Below are positions 33,294 to 33,415 of a stretch of DNA of 33,415 nucleotides, in pieces (positions within the stretch are counted from its first letter, which is position 1; the number at the start of each line of letters is the position of its first letter). The notes under the pieces were generated by a model. It ran no database searches, was not told where the DNA came from, and saw only the letters and a program-made list of their open reading frames with translations. The stretch comes from Acidobacteriota bacterium (GTDB lineage Bacteria; Acidobacteriota; Blastocatellia; UBA7656): the NCBI GenBank assembly GCA_040754075.1, contig JBFMDH010000050.1, positions 1-33,415 of the forward strand. Direction: 5' to 3'. A program made the translations under genes and the position numbers.

Positions 33294-33415
33294 GAGCGTG
33301 TTTAGAAATTAGAGGAGAGGTAGTAGAAATGGGTAAACTGTCATTGCTATGAACAGACAACCCTATCCCTCTGACCTCTCCGATGAGCAGTGGAACCTGC
33401 TCGAACCTATGTTAC
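33294..33415 (+). mobile_element. Left end of an IS5-family (IS427-like) insertion sequence
   Basis: The element begins at GAGCGTGTTTAGAAATT, next to TAA at 33291-33293, which fits the TNA target duplications of this group. The right end and second target copy lie outside the window. The transposase reading frame starts 55 bases inside. Confidence 0.7.
33349..33415 (+). CDS. IS5-family transposase, N-terminal fragment (cut by window end)
   Basis: The frame starts with ATG 33349 and reads MNRQPYPSDLSDEQWNLLEP before the window ends. The YPSDLSDEQW opening is characteristic of IS427/IS5 transposases (DUF4096-type N-terminus). The catalytic DDE residues are beyond the edge. Confidence 0.8.
   Translation, partial: MNRQPYPSDLSDEQWNLLEPML

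Overview
The window looks like a chromosomal segment of an acidobacterium, most likely of the Blastocatellia type. The main clue is a secreted VWFA-related protein of the kind strongly expanded in Acidobacteriota (227-2374). Supporting clues are a Tat-exported Gfo/Idh/MocA oxidoreductase, secreted FGE-like and S9 peptidase proteins, moderate GC content, and many small spacers filled with heptanucleotide-type palindromic repeats. The assignment is inference from gene content. No rRNA, tRNA or CRISPR array was found.

Layout. 1-6.1 kb holds exported proteins: VWFA-related protein, ApbE-type flavinyltransferase, a cysteine-less FGE-like protein and a Tat oxidoreductase. 6.1-6.64 kb is a gene-free stretch with a good sigma70-type promoter followed at once by a sequence that can fold into a pseudoknotted RNA. 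6.6-13.4 kb carries housekeeping genes: dtd, ftsH, tilS, an HhH-GPD DNA glycosylase, a secreted WD40 propeller and queF. 13.6-19.7 kb is a run of minus-strand genes: ABC-2 permease, ABC ATPase, rhomboid protease, NAD kinase, an unknown coiled-coil protein and a COG1579-type zinc-ribbon protein. 19.9-22.3 kb has a TlpA-like thioredoxin, a Fis-type small HTH protein, CvpA and purC. 22.6-27.3 kb is an accessory stretch of poorly characterised genes: a possible DUF4166-like protein, a likely DUF2251 protein, an SRPBCC protein, membrane proteins, two small coiled-coil proteins and a small secreted protein. 27.4-33 kb has uvrB, a small secreted protein and an S9 peptidase fused to an FGE-like domain. 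At the right edge an ADP-ribosylglycohydrolase gene is cut by the left end of an IS5-family (IS427-like) insertion sequence.

Most notable signals: (1) the candidate structured RNA at 6380-6540 with its matched promoter; (2) a family of long palindromes built of 7-base repeats that fill spacers at 16.9, 21.4 and 29.4 kb, with related heptad repeats inserted in frame inside tilS; (3) the S9 peptidase-FGE fusion; (4) purC, whose homology and Shine-Dalgarno spacing point to an ATT start codon; (5) the IS-truncated ADP-ribosylglycohydrolase.
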